A stretch of DNA of 64,000 nucleotides, taken from contig JALMQS010000075.1 of assembly GCA_024734495.1 (NCBI GenBank), positions 3,278,935 to 3,342,934 of the forward strand, written 5' to 3'. Numbering within the stretch: position 1 is the stretch's first letter; each line of letters opens with the position of its first letter. Origin of the DNA: Forficula auricularia. Its lineage: Eukaryota; Arthropoda; Insecta; Dermaptera; Forficulidae. A program made the translations under genes and the position numbers. The notes beneath the pieces are model-generated. The model worked only from the letters and a program-made list of their open reading frames with translations. It was not told the DNA's origin and made no database searches. This document shows positions 41,561 to 51,346 of this stretch, piece by piece.

Positions 41561-42395
41561 TTGTTTTTTTGTTAAATGCCCTCATTTTTGAGCAAAATAT
41601 AACAAAATTAAATTAATCAATTGTAGCCTGAAGCCTCTTCTAAAAGATTATAATTGAATTGAAAGAAACATTCTCTCGATTAATCAGACACAATTCCAAT
41701 TTTGATTTTTTTTTTGTTTTTTTTTTCTTCACCTTAGCTCCCTATTTCGAAAATTTCCATTGTTCATGCAATCCCATTAAAAAATTATCATCGTGGCCTT
41801 TTGAAAAGAGATCGTTTTAAAATGTACGACTACGTATATAGTGAGTGTATTATCAATTTCCGAGGCCTATCTTAAAAGCCCAGGAATGCTGGTCGCGACT
41901 TCGCGGCGCCTCAGCCTCTCAGAGGGGCTCAGGCTTTTGCGGTTAAAACAACGAGACAACATTTCTTTTTTTTTCTTTTTTCAATGTCCATGGTAGAATA
42001 TAACAACAACATCAACAATAACAAATTAAAATAGGTTTTTGTTTTAAAAGGAGAGCGAGCGTTCATCTTGGCTTGGATTGGAAACCAATTTGTTTGATTT
42101 GTGGTCAATTGTACCTATATTGATTGTTTCGAAATCAAACGAGAGAAATTCCTCCAAACCAAGTTGGTTGGAAAATCCAATTGATTGCGCCTGTGTGCTC
42201 ATTTATTTGCTGTTCAAATCTACTGAATAATAAAGTAAATAGAAAAAAAAATAGAAGTGTGCTACGTGGGACTTTCCGATACATAAAATAAAACAAACAG
42301 TCCCTTATTAAAAGAATAAACAGCTTAGGTAAAAATAATTTTCAAGTTGTTAGAATTTTTCGATAAAAAACACATTTTTTTTCTTGTATTTATTT
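41561..42395. other. apparently single-copy non-coding DNA
   Basis: No repeat partner or gene seen. GGCGCCTCAGCCTCTCAGAG at 41902 and its neighbours form a GC hairpin in otherwise AT-rich DNA. Confidence 0.4.
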
Positions 42396-42499
42396 ATACT
42401 TATTATAATTGGCTTGCGAGACGACGCGGATTTGATTTTTTTTTAATTTAAAAACCCACTAATAGTTGATGACAAATAAAATTTATTAAATAGTAATGA

Positions 42500-42845
42500 A
42501 GCTGTTGAAACTAATTTGATTAAAATTGGAATTTTTATTAAAATCACACATAATTAATTATAATTTTATATTGAACAGGAATAAATAATATTAAAATAAA
42601 ACTACGACGTTTCGATCGACTTATTCTGAGATCGTTCTCAAGTCTGAGCAATGAGCACCCACTTCGATTTTAGCTTAATTATCAAGTTAACCTAAAATTG
42701 GAGTGTTTGCTCATACTTGAAAATGATAGAAGAAAAAGTTGATCGAAACGTCGTAGTTTTATTTTAATATTATTTATTCCTGTTCAATAAATAATTATAA
42801 TTAATTATTTGTGATTTAACTAAAAATTCAAATTTTAAAAATTTA
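42500..42845. repeat. foldback element, GATCGAAACGTCG family, copy 3
   Basis: Arms share ATTATAATTAATTATGTGTG-type sequence and ACTACGACGTTTCGATCGAC (42602) against GATCGAAACGTCGTAGTTTT (42740). Outer words TGAAGCTGTTGAA are shared with copies 1 and 2. Confidence 0.72.
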
Positions 42846-42849
42846 TTAA

Positions 42850-42945
42850 ATTTAGGAAAATTAAATGATTAGGTATTTCAAAATCCATTCGGAGCATAGC
42901 CCTACGGCAAGCAACTTGCCCGCCGAAGGCGGGTTTAGCAGCTGG
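42850..42945 (+). repeat. Helitron-type 3' terminus
   Basis: Hairpin CCCGCC-GAA-GGCGGG at 42919-42933, eight bases, then CTGG at 42942-42945 followed by T. This is a textbook Helitron 3' end; the matching 5' TC end could be near 42396 but is uncertain. Confidence 0.65.
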
Positions 42946-42954
42946 TATATTATA

Positions 42955-43335
42955 AATACGGTGACCATTTTTTCCACTGACCAATCCGGGACATTGACCC
43001 TCGTCCCCAGCCCAAACAAAAAAAAAACTTTAATTGAAAAACTAAAATGAAACATGAAAATACATAGTAAAATTTTTTTATAGTATAATAAGTGTGTGAT
43101 GGTGACTGTAAACATAAGCCTACTCGTATATACATTAATGTGAAACCTACCAAGTATTTTTATCCAATAATTTTAAAAAATGTTTCACCAAGTACCAACA
43201 CCAAATTCCTTAAAAACTATTGAATATTAAAATATTCACATGGTATGATGAACGATCTAACTCGGGACATTTTCCGGGACATATATTAATAGGGGACACG
43301 AGTCTTTAATCCGGGACTGTCCCGGAAAATCCGAA
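42955..43335. repeat. decayed DNA-transposon-like sequence with a PLE family B lead
   Basis: GTGACCATTTTTTCCACTGA then CCGGGACATTGACCC on the left and GGGACTGTCCCGG near 43314 look like decayed inverted ends. At 43138-43205 a family B lead (GTTTCACCAAGTACCAACAC) and GTGAAACCTACCAAG occur, so a PLE unit probably inserted here. Confidence 0.4.
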
Positions 43336-44755
43336 TGAAAACTAAATAAAGCATTCATAATCATTTTAAACTCAGAAAAATTTCTACAAATATTATGTAT
43401 TGTCTTTAGACGCCCTCTGATTTGAAACAATTAGGTTTCCACCCCATGAATTATACATATATTAATTACTATTAATTTAAAGGACTAGACTGTTTTTCTC
43501 CAACATTATAAAATTTAAATATTTTAAATTCATCTATTGTTTATTGATAGTTTTAAAGGTACATACCTGCAATCCATTTAAAATCACATGACTCGAAACG
43601 TGTTATAATACAATAGTAAAATAAAGAAGAGCTAAAATAAACGTGTAGATTTATATTTATTTACTTTTTCAACAATACAAATAAATAATCAATAAAATAA
43701 TGTAAACAAAACAAATTAATTATTAAACAATTAATTAGATTTAATTATACTTCAAGAAGAATATAAGTCTTGCGAATAGACTTATATGTTGTGTTAGAAA
43801 AGTATACGTATATTTTTTCTTTTAATTGTACTATTTAATTGAACCCAGTCAGGTAGGTGCATCTTTTCTCCCATCAATCACATTATTATAAATTAATTGT
43901 TGCTGATAAGATTTTTTTTCATCTGATATAAAAAAATTTATAAAGTAAACCCCAAAATCTAGATGAAATAAAAAGTCAACAAATAAATAGTTAAATTTAC
44001 ATACTAATTTATATATTTTATAGTATCTACTTAAAACATTTTTCTATTAAATTATGTATCCATGATTGCAATGATCACTAGAGCCACGTATATCCTGTCG
44101 GGGGTGAATATTTTAATTATTCATTATTTTTTCGCCCCGGTGTATTTTTTTATTTTTTTACCAATCAACTGATCGGAATTTTTTTTGTGCTGATCATCAA
44201 TAAAAAAAAAAAAAATTGCACTTGTCATAGTATAATGAGTGATAAGAGCGTTAATGATATATCCCCTGGGGGGTTTATTCATGTTTAGTGTCTATAGGTA
44301 CCATGATTATGAAAATCCCAAAGGGTTTTTGTAGAATTATGCTAGAATATAATTTATTAAAAAGTTAATTAACAACATAACGATTCCATTAAAATTTATT
44401 AACAGAATCGTTAAATATTTAATCAATTTTAAATGAATATTCCAAGATTATTCACTCTATATCACGATTTTAATAACAAAATTGTTTTATTTGCAATAAA
44501 AACCACCCCCCTTTGGGGGGTTTATATTTTCCAATCTATCGCATGTCTCTTCCACGGGATGTTATTATGAATGTACATATTTAGAACTGTAATTCAAGGA
44601 AATGGTTTATACAGGTTGCATGCGACCCGTTAAACCAATTCAAGGGCTCTGGGCCAAGAGTACGGAAAAAAATCATTCAATTCCTATTTATTTACTTTTT
44701 TTTCACTCAAGGTGAGGAAAGGTGTATTATTATTTATAACAGTATTTCTCAAAGA
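43336..44755. other. apparently single-copy AT-rich DNA
   Basis: No gene or repeat partner. Small hairpins at 43766-43790 (ATATAAGTCTTGCGAATAGA then CTTATAT) and 44499-44523 (CCACCCCCC-TTT-GGGGGG). Confidence 0.4.
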
Positions 44756-45091
44756 GTGTTCCGCGGAACTCTGGGAGTTCAAAACTCAGAAGAGTTGGAA
44801 GGTTCTTTCGTAAATAATTATAAATTACACAAAGAGAAACAAAGAGGGGGTGGGGGTTGGTTTTTCTTTTTTTTTCCTTTCTTTTATCTAAAATTCTTTG
44901 TTTTGACAGAAAACATTCTAAGTAAATTGCTATTTGATAATTCAATTTTGCTGTTCAAATTGTTAATTTTAGCTGGCTCCCAGCTAAGTAAAGATCGAAA
45001 ATTTTCAATATCCATACAGTATTGACCCCATGAAAAATAATATATTATAATTTAAACAGACTGATGATGACAGATATGTAATTTCGATATA

Positions 45092-46182
45092 CAGGGTGGT
45101 GACTTGGCAGACGCTGCATAGCGATTACAATGTTAATTTTTGAATGTGCATTTATTTGCTCCCCTAATTATTTTAGAGTGAAAGTTCTTATAGGTTTTTT
45201 GTAGAGAAAAAATACTGAATCCGAACATATTTTTGTTTTCAAATTTTGAAATTTCAGAACCGTAATAATCAACATTATAAATAATTGTATTTTTACAAAA
45301 ATCACTGAGGCCATCGAATTATTAAAACAAACAAGGCATTTTCATTTGTTGTTTCTTATTTGACGTTTAATAGTGATTGATGTCTTTAGTGATTATTTTA
45401 GAGAATAATTAGAATACAAAAAACTGAGCAGAATTAAAATTCTAAAAGATAATTACATCAGATTTTGTCTAATTCATAATTTAAAGGTCCAAAAAACGAT
45501 TTTAAAAATGTAGATATTTATTTAAAAAATTTAAATTCAAAACTTTTATTGTTGTCGATTGTTTAAGTTTTATTGTTTTTACTAACTAGTCTCAAAATGG
45601 ATTCATATTGGTCAACAAATCTATGATTATAAAACAAAACTTAACTTTTTAAAGTCAGTTCTTTTATTACAATGTATTCATTACAAGAAAAAGTTGAAAT
45701 AATTAAGTACTTTTATGCTGGAAATAGTGCTCGGCAAGTGAGTTCCTTGTTTAGCGTTAAATATCCGAATCGGCCAATTCCAGCTGGTACAACGGTTGAC
45801 AGAATAGTTCAAAAATTTGAAACTACAGGCACTGTACTAAATAATTGTAAGTGTAATAAAGACGCACAGAATTTACGTGAAAACGAGGAAAATGAGAACA
45901 CCTTCAATGTTTTGGCTGCAGTAACGGAAGAAAATGCCTTGTTTGTTTTAATAATTCCATGGCCTCAGTGATTTTTGTAAAAATACAATTATTTATAATG
46001 TTGATTATTACGGTTCTGAAATTTCAAAATTTGAAAACAAAAATATGTTCGGATTCAGTATTTTTTTCTCTACAAAAAACCTATAAGAACTTTAACTCTA
46101 AAATAATTAGGGGAGCAAATAAATGCACATTCAAAAATTAACATTGTAATCGCTATGCTGCGTCGGCCAAGTCACCACCCTG
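45092..46182 (+). mobile_element. long-TIR Tc1/mariner-superfamily-like element with HTH ORF
   Basis: Begins CAGGGTGGTGACTTGGC and ends with the inverse CCACCCTG at 46182; TA lies on both sides (45090-45091 and 46183-46184). The terminal inverted repeats are about 240 bp with few differences. It sits within a PLE sequence: joining ...TTTCGATA and TATGTGTATATG restores the sequence found at 63153. Confidence 0.85.
45672..45971 (+). CDS. helix-turn-helix protein, DUF4817-like (transposase N-terminus)
   Basis: Ninety-nine residues starting MYSLQEKVEIIKYFYAGNSA. The pattern of EKVEIIK, then RQVSSLFSVKYPNRPIP and VDRIVQKFETTGTV matches the HTH domain (DUF4817 type) found at the start of Tc1/mariner-related transposases in insects. 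Family members continue into a DDE domain, which is absent: the frame runs into the right inverted repeat. The region after residue 60 (NLRENEENENTFNVLAAVTE) looks like a joined later part of such a protein. Probably an internal deletion derivative; it might bind its own TIRs but cannot catalyse. Confidence 0.6.
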   Translation: MYSLQEKVEIIKYFYAGNSARQVSSLFSVKYPNRPIPAGTTVDRIVQKFETTGTVLNNCKCNKDAQNLRENEENENTFNVLAAVTEENALFVLIIPWPQ

Positions 46183-46925
46183 TATATGTGTATATGTTTA
46201 TTTGCATCAAGAAGAGGACAACCTCTTTGTTTCTTTTTGTGAATCAACAACTCTGCTACTCTCGGAAAAACAAACTTTTCAATTAAATTATAAATTATTT
46301 CATTAAATATACTGGTCGACAAAAATTTGTCAATGGATTCCAGTAGTTTTATAGGCTGATTATCATGCACTTTCCCGATTTTTTACAACAGGTAAGTGTT
46401 TTGAGATATTATCGGTTAAAACGACGAAAAATGCCATTTTGACCTATTTTCGATCCCATTTAGGGATGCAAACGATACATCGATGTTTACCATCGATGTT
46501 TTTCTATACGATGTTTTTTACATCGAAGTTCCGACTTTTTTCTAAGGCTGAAGCAACAATAACGCAACAAAGAAACCGTTTGACAGGGAAACGGCTTTCA
46601 AAACTATTACTTTTAAATTCGGTTACTAAATAAATTGCTTTGGATTTGGAAAAAGTCTATTATGAGAGTCACTTGATTATTGTATAACCTTCTAATAAAA
46701 AATTAACTTCTTAAATGGTAGGTATTTTATTTTATACAAAAAAAAACTATTGATGATACGATACACCGATGTTTTCTAGGCGATGTATCGATGTTTTTTT
46801 ATATATCGATGTATGCAAATTGAAAGTTTTTTGCCTAGAGTAGCAGAATTTTTATAAATTGAACGAGACAATAAAAAGAGTAGTGCCTTGTGCTGGAATT
46901 ATAAATTTTTTATTTATTTATAACG

Positions 46926-46969
46926 ATACTATAGTTTCGAGAGTCTTTCCCCTCTTCATCAGTCTATTA
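46926..46969 (-). ncRNA. hammerhead-ribozyme-like motif 16
   Basis: Minus strand: CTGATGA (46962-46956), stem II only about GAG/CTC because of changes, GAAA (46938-46935), CTATAGTA. Confidence 0.55.
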
Positions 46970-47061
46970 CAATTGATTCACAGGAATTAATGTATGAATG
47001 GTAAGTCCTTACCATTCATACATTAATTCCTGTTGAACCAACACAAATTTAAGACCATTGT

Positions 47062-47105
47062 AATAGACTGATGAAGAGGGCAAAGCTATCGAAACTATAG
47101 TCTCG
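47062..47105 (+). ncRNA. hammerhead-ribozyme-like motif 17
   Basis: CTGATGA (47068-47074), stem II GAGGGC/GCTATC with mismatches, GAAA (47091-47094), CTATAGTC. Confidence 0.6.
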
Positions 47106-47189
47106 TTATAAATAAAATTTATAATTCCAGCAGAAGACACACTCTTTTATTGTCTCCTTCTATCGATGTTTGAATCCCTAGTCCCTTAA

Positions 47190-47480
47190 ACAGCAATATT
47201 TGAAATCAAAATATTTTGTGGACGTAATAGAATACAGCTTCCTCTTTGATTTTCAAATTACCACTTGTTGGTAGCTCAATTAGAACTCGAGTTATAACTA
47301 AAAAACCAAGACCGTATGAGTTTATTATCCTTTATAATAACTTAGTTTTACTTTTAAGTTATACCGTTAACTCGAGTTCTAATTAAGCTAAAAACAAGTG
47401 GTAATTTGAAAATCAAAGAGGAAGCTGTTTTCTATTACGTCAAACAAAATATTTTGATTTCAAATATTGTTGTTTAATAT
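47190..47480. repeat. palindromic centre of the Tc1-like element
   Basis: GTAATAGAATACAGCTTCCT at 47224 mirrors AGGAAGCTGTTTTCTATTAC at 47419, and TAGAACTCGAGTTATAAC mirrors 47365-47383. Spacer about 70 bp. Confidence 0.78.
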
Positions 47481-47626
47481 TTAATGGGGCTCGAAAATAA
47501 GGCCTTTTTTCGTAATTTTGACAGATAATATCTCAAAACTCTGACCTGTTGTAAAAAATCTGGAAATTGCATGATAATCAGCGCATAAAACTCTACTGGA
47601 ATCCATTGTTAGGTTTACGGATACAA

Positions 47627-47845
47627 TTTTACTTAGGGAAAGTGGTGTAGGTTTTAGGTGAAACATGATATTAATTAATAAAGTAAAGGGAGTGTAGTTT
47701 TACAATGAATGAAATAAAACTCAAAGAGGTTTATACAAACTCAATATATTTCGGATTATTAGTCCATCATCAGGAGTTTACAGATTAAAAACTCTTTGAA
47801 TTTTATTTAATTCATTGTGAAACTACACTCCCTTTACTTTATTAA
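47627..47845 (+). mobile_element. PLE-type unit, family B, copy 4
   Basis: Perfect 12-bp duplication TTACGGATACAA (47615-47626 and 47846-47857) within the Tc1-like right arm. Lead AAAGTGGTGTAGGTTTTAGG at the left; arms about 50 bp; a single ribozyme motif, the mirror motif having been lost. Confidence 0.88.
47739..47780 (-). ncRNA. hammerhead-ribozyme-like motif 18
   Basis: Minus strand: AAACTC, CTGATGA (47773-47767), stem II GGA/TCC, GAAA (47752-47749), TATATT, GAGTTT. Confidence 0.72.
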
Positions 47846-47887
47846 TTACGGATACAAGTTTTTGTTTAATTTTTGTCGAGCAGTGTT

Positions 47888-48979
47888 TTAAATATAAGTA
47901 AGGGGCCAGGTGTATGGTAAGGTAAAGTCATGTGGATGGCCACATCAGTTTATTTTATTTGGTAAAGTATTTCTTTTATAATGAAAAGCTTAATTTTATC
48001 TGAGAAATCAAGTCTTTCTTTTGGCTTACCCCTTTGAATGAGAAACCCACCCCTTTATTAAGGCCCATTTAAGCAACTTCTTTAATTCGAGTCAAGTTGG
48101 CCTCTGCGGTTAGATCGGAGGGCTCCGTTTAAGCCCTTTGTTCATTTCCTATTCCTCCTCCGCCTAATCTTTCTGATTATTATCTCCCTTCTGGTTATTA
48201 TCAAACCTTCATACTGTTAATATGGTAATCCCATTTACAATTGAATATATTTATGTTAATAAGCAAATCGGTGTATTCGGGAAGAGGTTAAAATTCCATA
48301 AATCATAAACAGAGCGCCGCCGCAGTCGATCCATAAATTAAACGCAGATTGGAAATTAACATTAAAGTATTATATGAGAACAAAACATGCTATAAAAAAT
48401 TTAAGAGATTGCACCTTAATTATATTTTATGGTTCATTTGTGTTTATTTAGTTAATTTTTGTTTATTATTCATGAAGGAATACATTTCCTATGATAAAAC
48501 CCAGGTAACCACAATATCCTAAAAATATTCTAAGGATATTCTAAGGACATTTAAATCTTCTTAGAATATTCTGAGGATATTGTGTGTTACCTGGGAAGGC
48601 AAGTACTTTTGCGTCACGAACGTGCAATGGTAAAGAATTTGTCTGTTGATCGCACACCCTTGCTCAAAATTGAAACTTTCTTACTCGGTACACATGGCCG
48701 GCTCAGGTGATTATTTTTTGTTTTTCAGTCTGTATCTGTGAGCGAGAGTCTCCTTCGATTAAGATACCTATCGACTATCACTTAAAATATAAATTCAAAT
48801 ATCAATTGTCCATAACCCGTATAGAAAAGTAATCATGTAAAATATTCCAAGACATCGAAAATATATATATTTTTTTATGTATTATAATTGAAGAATTTCC
48901 CAAGGGATCAATCTTGTGATTTTTCAATTTTCATTGAATTCTCATAACTCATAACCTCATAAGTTGTTTTATGAGACCC
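47888..48979. other. apparently single-copy non-coding DNA
   Basis: After a family R scrap at 47890-47955, no repeat partner is seen. 48300-48350 has two CCATAAAT words, which resemble posterior Hox or Caudal sites, but no gene. The hairpin at 48500-48595 is listed separately. Confidence 0.4.
48500..48595. repeat. 96-bp near-perfect hairpin
   Basis: CCCAGGTAACCACAATATCC and its inverse GGATATTGTGTGTTACCTGG bracket repeated TAAGGATATTC words. Could be a tiny inverted-repeat transposon or a foldback RNA source. Confidence 0.65.
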
Positions 48980-49963
48980 TCGCGGTAGCTTTAGACATTT
49001 CAAAAAGCCTTCGATATGGTCTGGCACAAAAATCTTCTTGCCAAATTGACCTCCGTCGGCCTTGCACCGAAACTCTGTAAGTTGCTCGAAAGTTTTTCTT
49101 TCAGACCGTAGTATTAAGGTTGTCATCGATGGAATATCATCTTCCCCTTCCACACCAACGCTGGAGTTCCTCAGGGATCGGTTATCTCCCCTACGCTTTT
49201 CTTATCTATATCAACGACCTTCTAAACTTGCCCTCCAATCCGGTACATTGTTACGCAGATGACAGCACCCTACATAACGCCCCTGCATCGCATAAAAACC
49301 GTGCAGACATTGCCTCTTCAATTAATTTAGACTTATGCAAACTTAAAAACTGGGGATCCCAAAACTTAGTTAACTTCAATGCAGGAAAACTCAGTGTTGC
49401 CTTATTTCTAGGCGCGTCGACAGAAACCTCCCAAACATATCATTCGACTCAAACTCACTAGAATTCAGGGATAAAATTTCAATGCTAGGCGTAACTCTAG
49501 GGTCTGACCTTTCATGGAATGACCATATCTCAACCACTGCTAAAGCTGCAGCGCGCAAGCTTGGTCTCCTATTTAGGTCTAGACGCTGTTATACTCCCAG
49601 TCAACTTCTTATGCTGTATAAGGCTCAAATTCGTCCCTGTCTCGAATATGGCTCTCATCTGTGGAGGGGTGCCTCCAAGCATTCTCTTGCTACACTGGAT
49701 GCAATTCAGAAGCGAGCAATTAAACTAATAGGAGAACCGGCTCTAACCAACTCACTCGACTCCCTGGCTCACCGAAGAACCGTTTCTGCCCTTTCCCTGT
49801 ACTACAGATACTATCACGGTGTCTGTTCAGTCGAGCTGAAATCAATTATCCCCCCTAATGCCCTCTTTACGCGAAACACGCGGTTTTCTAACGCTCAGCA
49901 CCCCTTCGCTGTCAAATTGGATAAAAGTCGAACAAGCGCTTTCGCACTTCGCTTTCAGAATTA
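48980..49963 (+). pseudogene. non-LTR retrotransposon reverse transcriptase fragment
   Basis: Starts inside the RT domain: DISKAFDMVWHKNLLAKL carries the first catalytic Asp. SVISPTLFLIYINDLLNLP and HCYADDSTLH give the YADD active site. The thumb follows (MLGVTLGSDLSWNDHIS, YKAQIRPCLEYGSHLWRGAS, LATLDAIQKRAIKLIGEP). Frameshifts near 49140 and 49450 break it, and it ends at RTSAFALRF, before the C-terminal part seen at 33860-33980. Endonuclease and ORF1 are absent. Jockey/CR1-type by motif; not intact. Confidence 0.85.
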
Positions 49964-50815
49964 GAATGGCATGGATGGTTTTTTATTTTATTCACCAAAC
50001 CTTCCTTTCTTGAACCAGACCTTGTTAACAAAATTCCGTTAAGTAAAACTTAAGTTATAGACACTAGCAGTCCATAAAAGTTTAGCATCCCCTCCCGCCT
50101 TTATTTTACGTCCTACAATAAAAAGTCATTTATCAAAAGATGGACTATTATGGTGGCATTAACGTGAGAGTATTCATTTTTAAACTTATATTGGAAAATT
50201 TTTGAGAAAATTGCATTTTTTATACGATCGAAGCTATTTAGCCACCTAGCGGTGGACGTATGAACTTAAAAAATATTTCCAGCAATTTTTCTTGGCCGAT
50301 TTCCTCTGAAGGATTTTTTCCCAAACTTCTACGATTATTAGTTCCTGAGATACGGTACCTCGTCACCCTTATTGAATCACCCGGTACAATACAATTCCAT
50401 GCCTTATTTTTTATTATTTTAAATAGTCTAAAAGTCTTATTTTTATTAAAAAAAAATGCAAAATTACTTCCGAGCCAAATTCAATTTTTTTTTTAATTTT
50501 ACAGTTATTATTTATAAAATATACCTACTAGTATTTTGAAAAGCATCTTATAGATAGCAATGAATATTTAAATCTAATATATAATAATAAATACTAATTT
50601 TTATTTTATTTTTATACATTTTATTGTGACTATACAAGAAAACAGTTTATGAAACAAAACTAGCCAATAATTAATTCATAATACATTTTTAAAATGAAAA
50701 GAATATTCAATAATATTAAATATAATACATAAGAATAAAGAGGTTACAATCATTATTGTGTTTCTTTAAACAAAATATAATATATTTGCTATCTATTTGT
50801 TATCTAGTCACTATA
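49964..50815. other. no recognised feature
   Basis: Anonymous AT-rich DNA; 50255-50400 has fragments without a repeat partner. Confidence 0.4.
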
Positions 50816-50819
50816 GGTT

Positions 50820-50912
50820 GAGCTATTTGTTTCATCAAAATCGGTAGAGCCGTTTTCAAAATAGAACTAAAATACAAACAAACAATTTTCGCTCATTTAA
50901 TAAGAGTAGATT
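50820..50912 (-). repeat. Helitron-like 5' end fragment
   Basis: The minus strand begins ATCTACTCTTATTAAATGAG and includes CGGCTCTACCGATTTTGATG as at 20695. Confidence 0.55.
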
Positions 50913-51188
50913 TATTGAAAATTATATTTTTATTTATTCCTGGAGATGCCCTTCCATTATTAACCCCCCCCCCCCACCGTTAAAATTATATTATTCTTAA
51001 AATAGAATCCTAATTTGGGAATGTTGCTATTTTATTATTTTGTTAAATCAATGGGTGCATTAATTCAAAAGTAGACCTGAAAAAATTAATTATTTTATAT
51101 AACATTAATTTATTCGCCAAGGACGTAACTGATTAAGATTATCTCCCTTGGCAACACACAAGTGCCCTGTCCTCGACCAAAGGTCATT
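50913..51188. other. upstream region of the ankyrin gene
   Basis: C run at 50967-50980 and AT-rich DNA; the promoter must lie here or just downstream. Confidence 0.35.
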
Positions 51189-51189
51189 C

Positions 51190-51224
51190 TATCAGTGATA
51201 AAAGATATCATCGATAAGAGATAA
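51190..51224 (+). promoter_or_regulatory. cluster of GATA-type sites upstream of the ankyrin gene
   Basis: AGTGATAAAAGATATC followed by ATCGATAAGAGATAAATT gives four GATA words in 26 bp, about 125-150 bp upstream of the ATG. GATA factors often act in insect gut and fat body, but function here is a guess. Confidence 0.35.
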
Positions 51225-51346
51225 ATTCACCTTTTAAATGCTTTGGCAAGTGAGAATATTCTCTTATTATAGTTATTATTACAAGGACCATATTACATAC
51301 TCCTAATATCCTCTTTGATTTATTAACTTTACTTAATTAATAAATC

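Larger units (their letters stand above)
44828..46285. mobile_element. PLE-type inverted unit, family A2, split by a DNA transposon
   Basis: Perfect 12-bp duplication AATTATAAATTA (44816-44827 and 46286-46297). The left end CACAAAGAGAAACAAAGAGG is followed by antisense PLE 3' sequence (44870-44975 mirrors 62815-62885), then sense sequence reaching CTGATGATGACAG at 45061. The GAAA half of the ribozyme is deleted. The right end has the lead CTGCTACTCTCGG. The element 45092-46182 is nested inside at a TA. Confidence 0.82.
46816..47160 (+). mobile_element. PLE-type inverted unit, family A, copy 2
   Basis: Flanked by TATCGATGTATG (46804-46815) and TATCGATGTTTG (47161-47172), 11 of 12 matching. 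Lead AATTGAAAGTTTTTTGCCTA on the left, two mirrored ribozyme motifs. Confidence 0.85.
46458..47181. mobile_element. hAT-like non-autonomous element, host of a PLE unit
   Basis: TAGGGATGCAAACGATACAT at the left and CGATGTTTGAATCCCTA at the right, with many CATCGATG words inside, a hAT-type terminus. Flanks TCCCATT and TCCCTTA resemble an imperfect 8-bp duplication. No transposase. Confidence 0.6.
46309..47887. mobile_element. Tc1-like non-autonomous element carrying nested insertions
   Basis: Ends ACTGGTCGACAAAAATTTG on the left and AATTTTTGTCGAGCAGTG on the right, a Tc1-type inverted terminus. Longer inverted arms include TTTTACAACAGGT / ACCTGTTGTAAAAAA and TTTGAAATCAAAATATTTTG / inverse. 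The interior is a palindrome centred near 47330. A hAT-like element and two PLE units have inserted. Confidence 0.72.

Noticed and set aside
44499..44523. Intrinsic transcription terminator
   Set aside because: A GC hairpin followed by T-rich sequence occurs, but the genome is eukaryotic and no gene precedes it.
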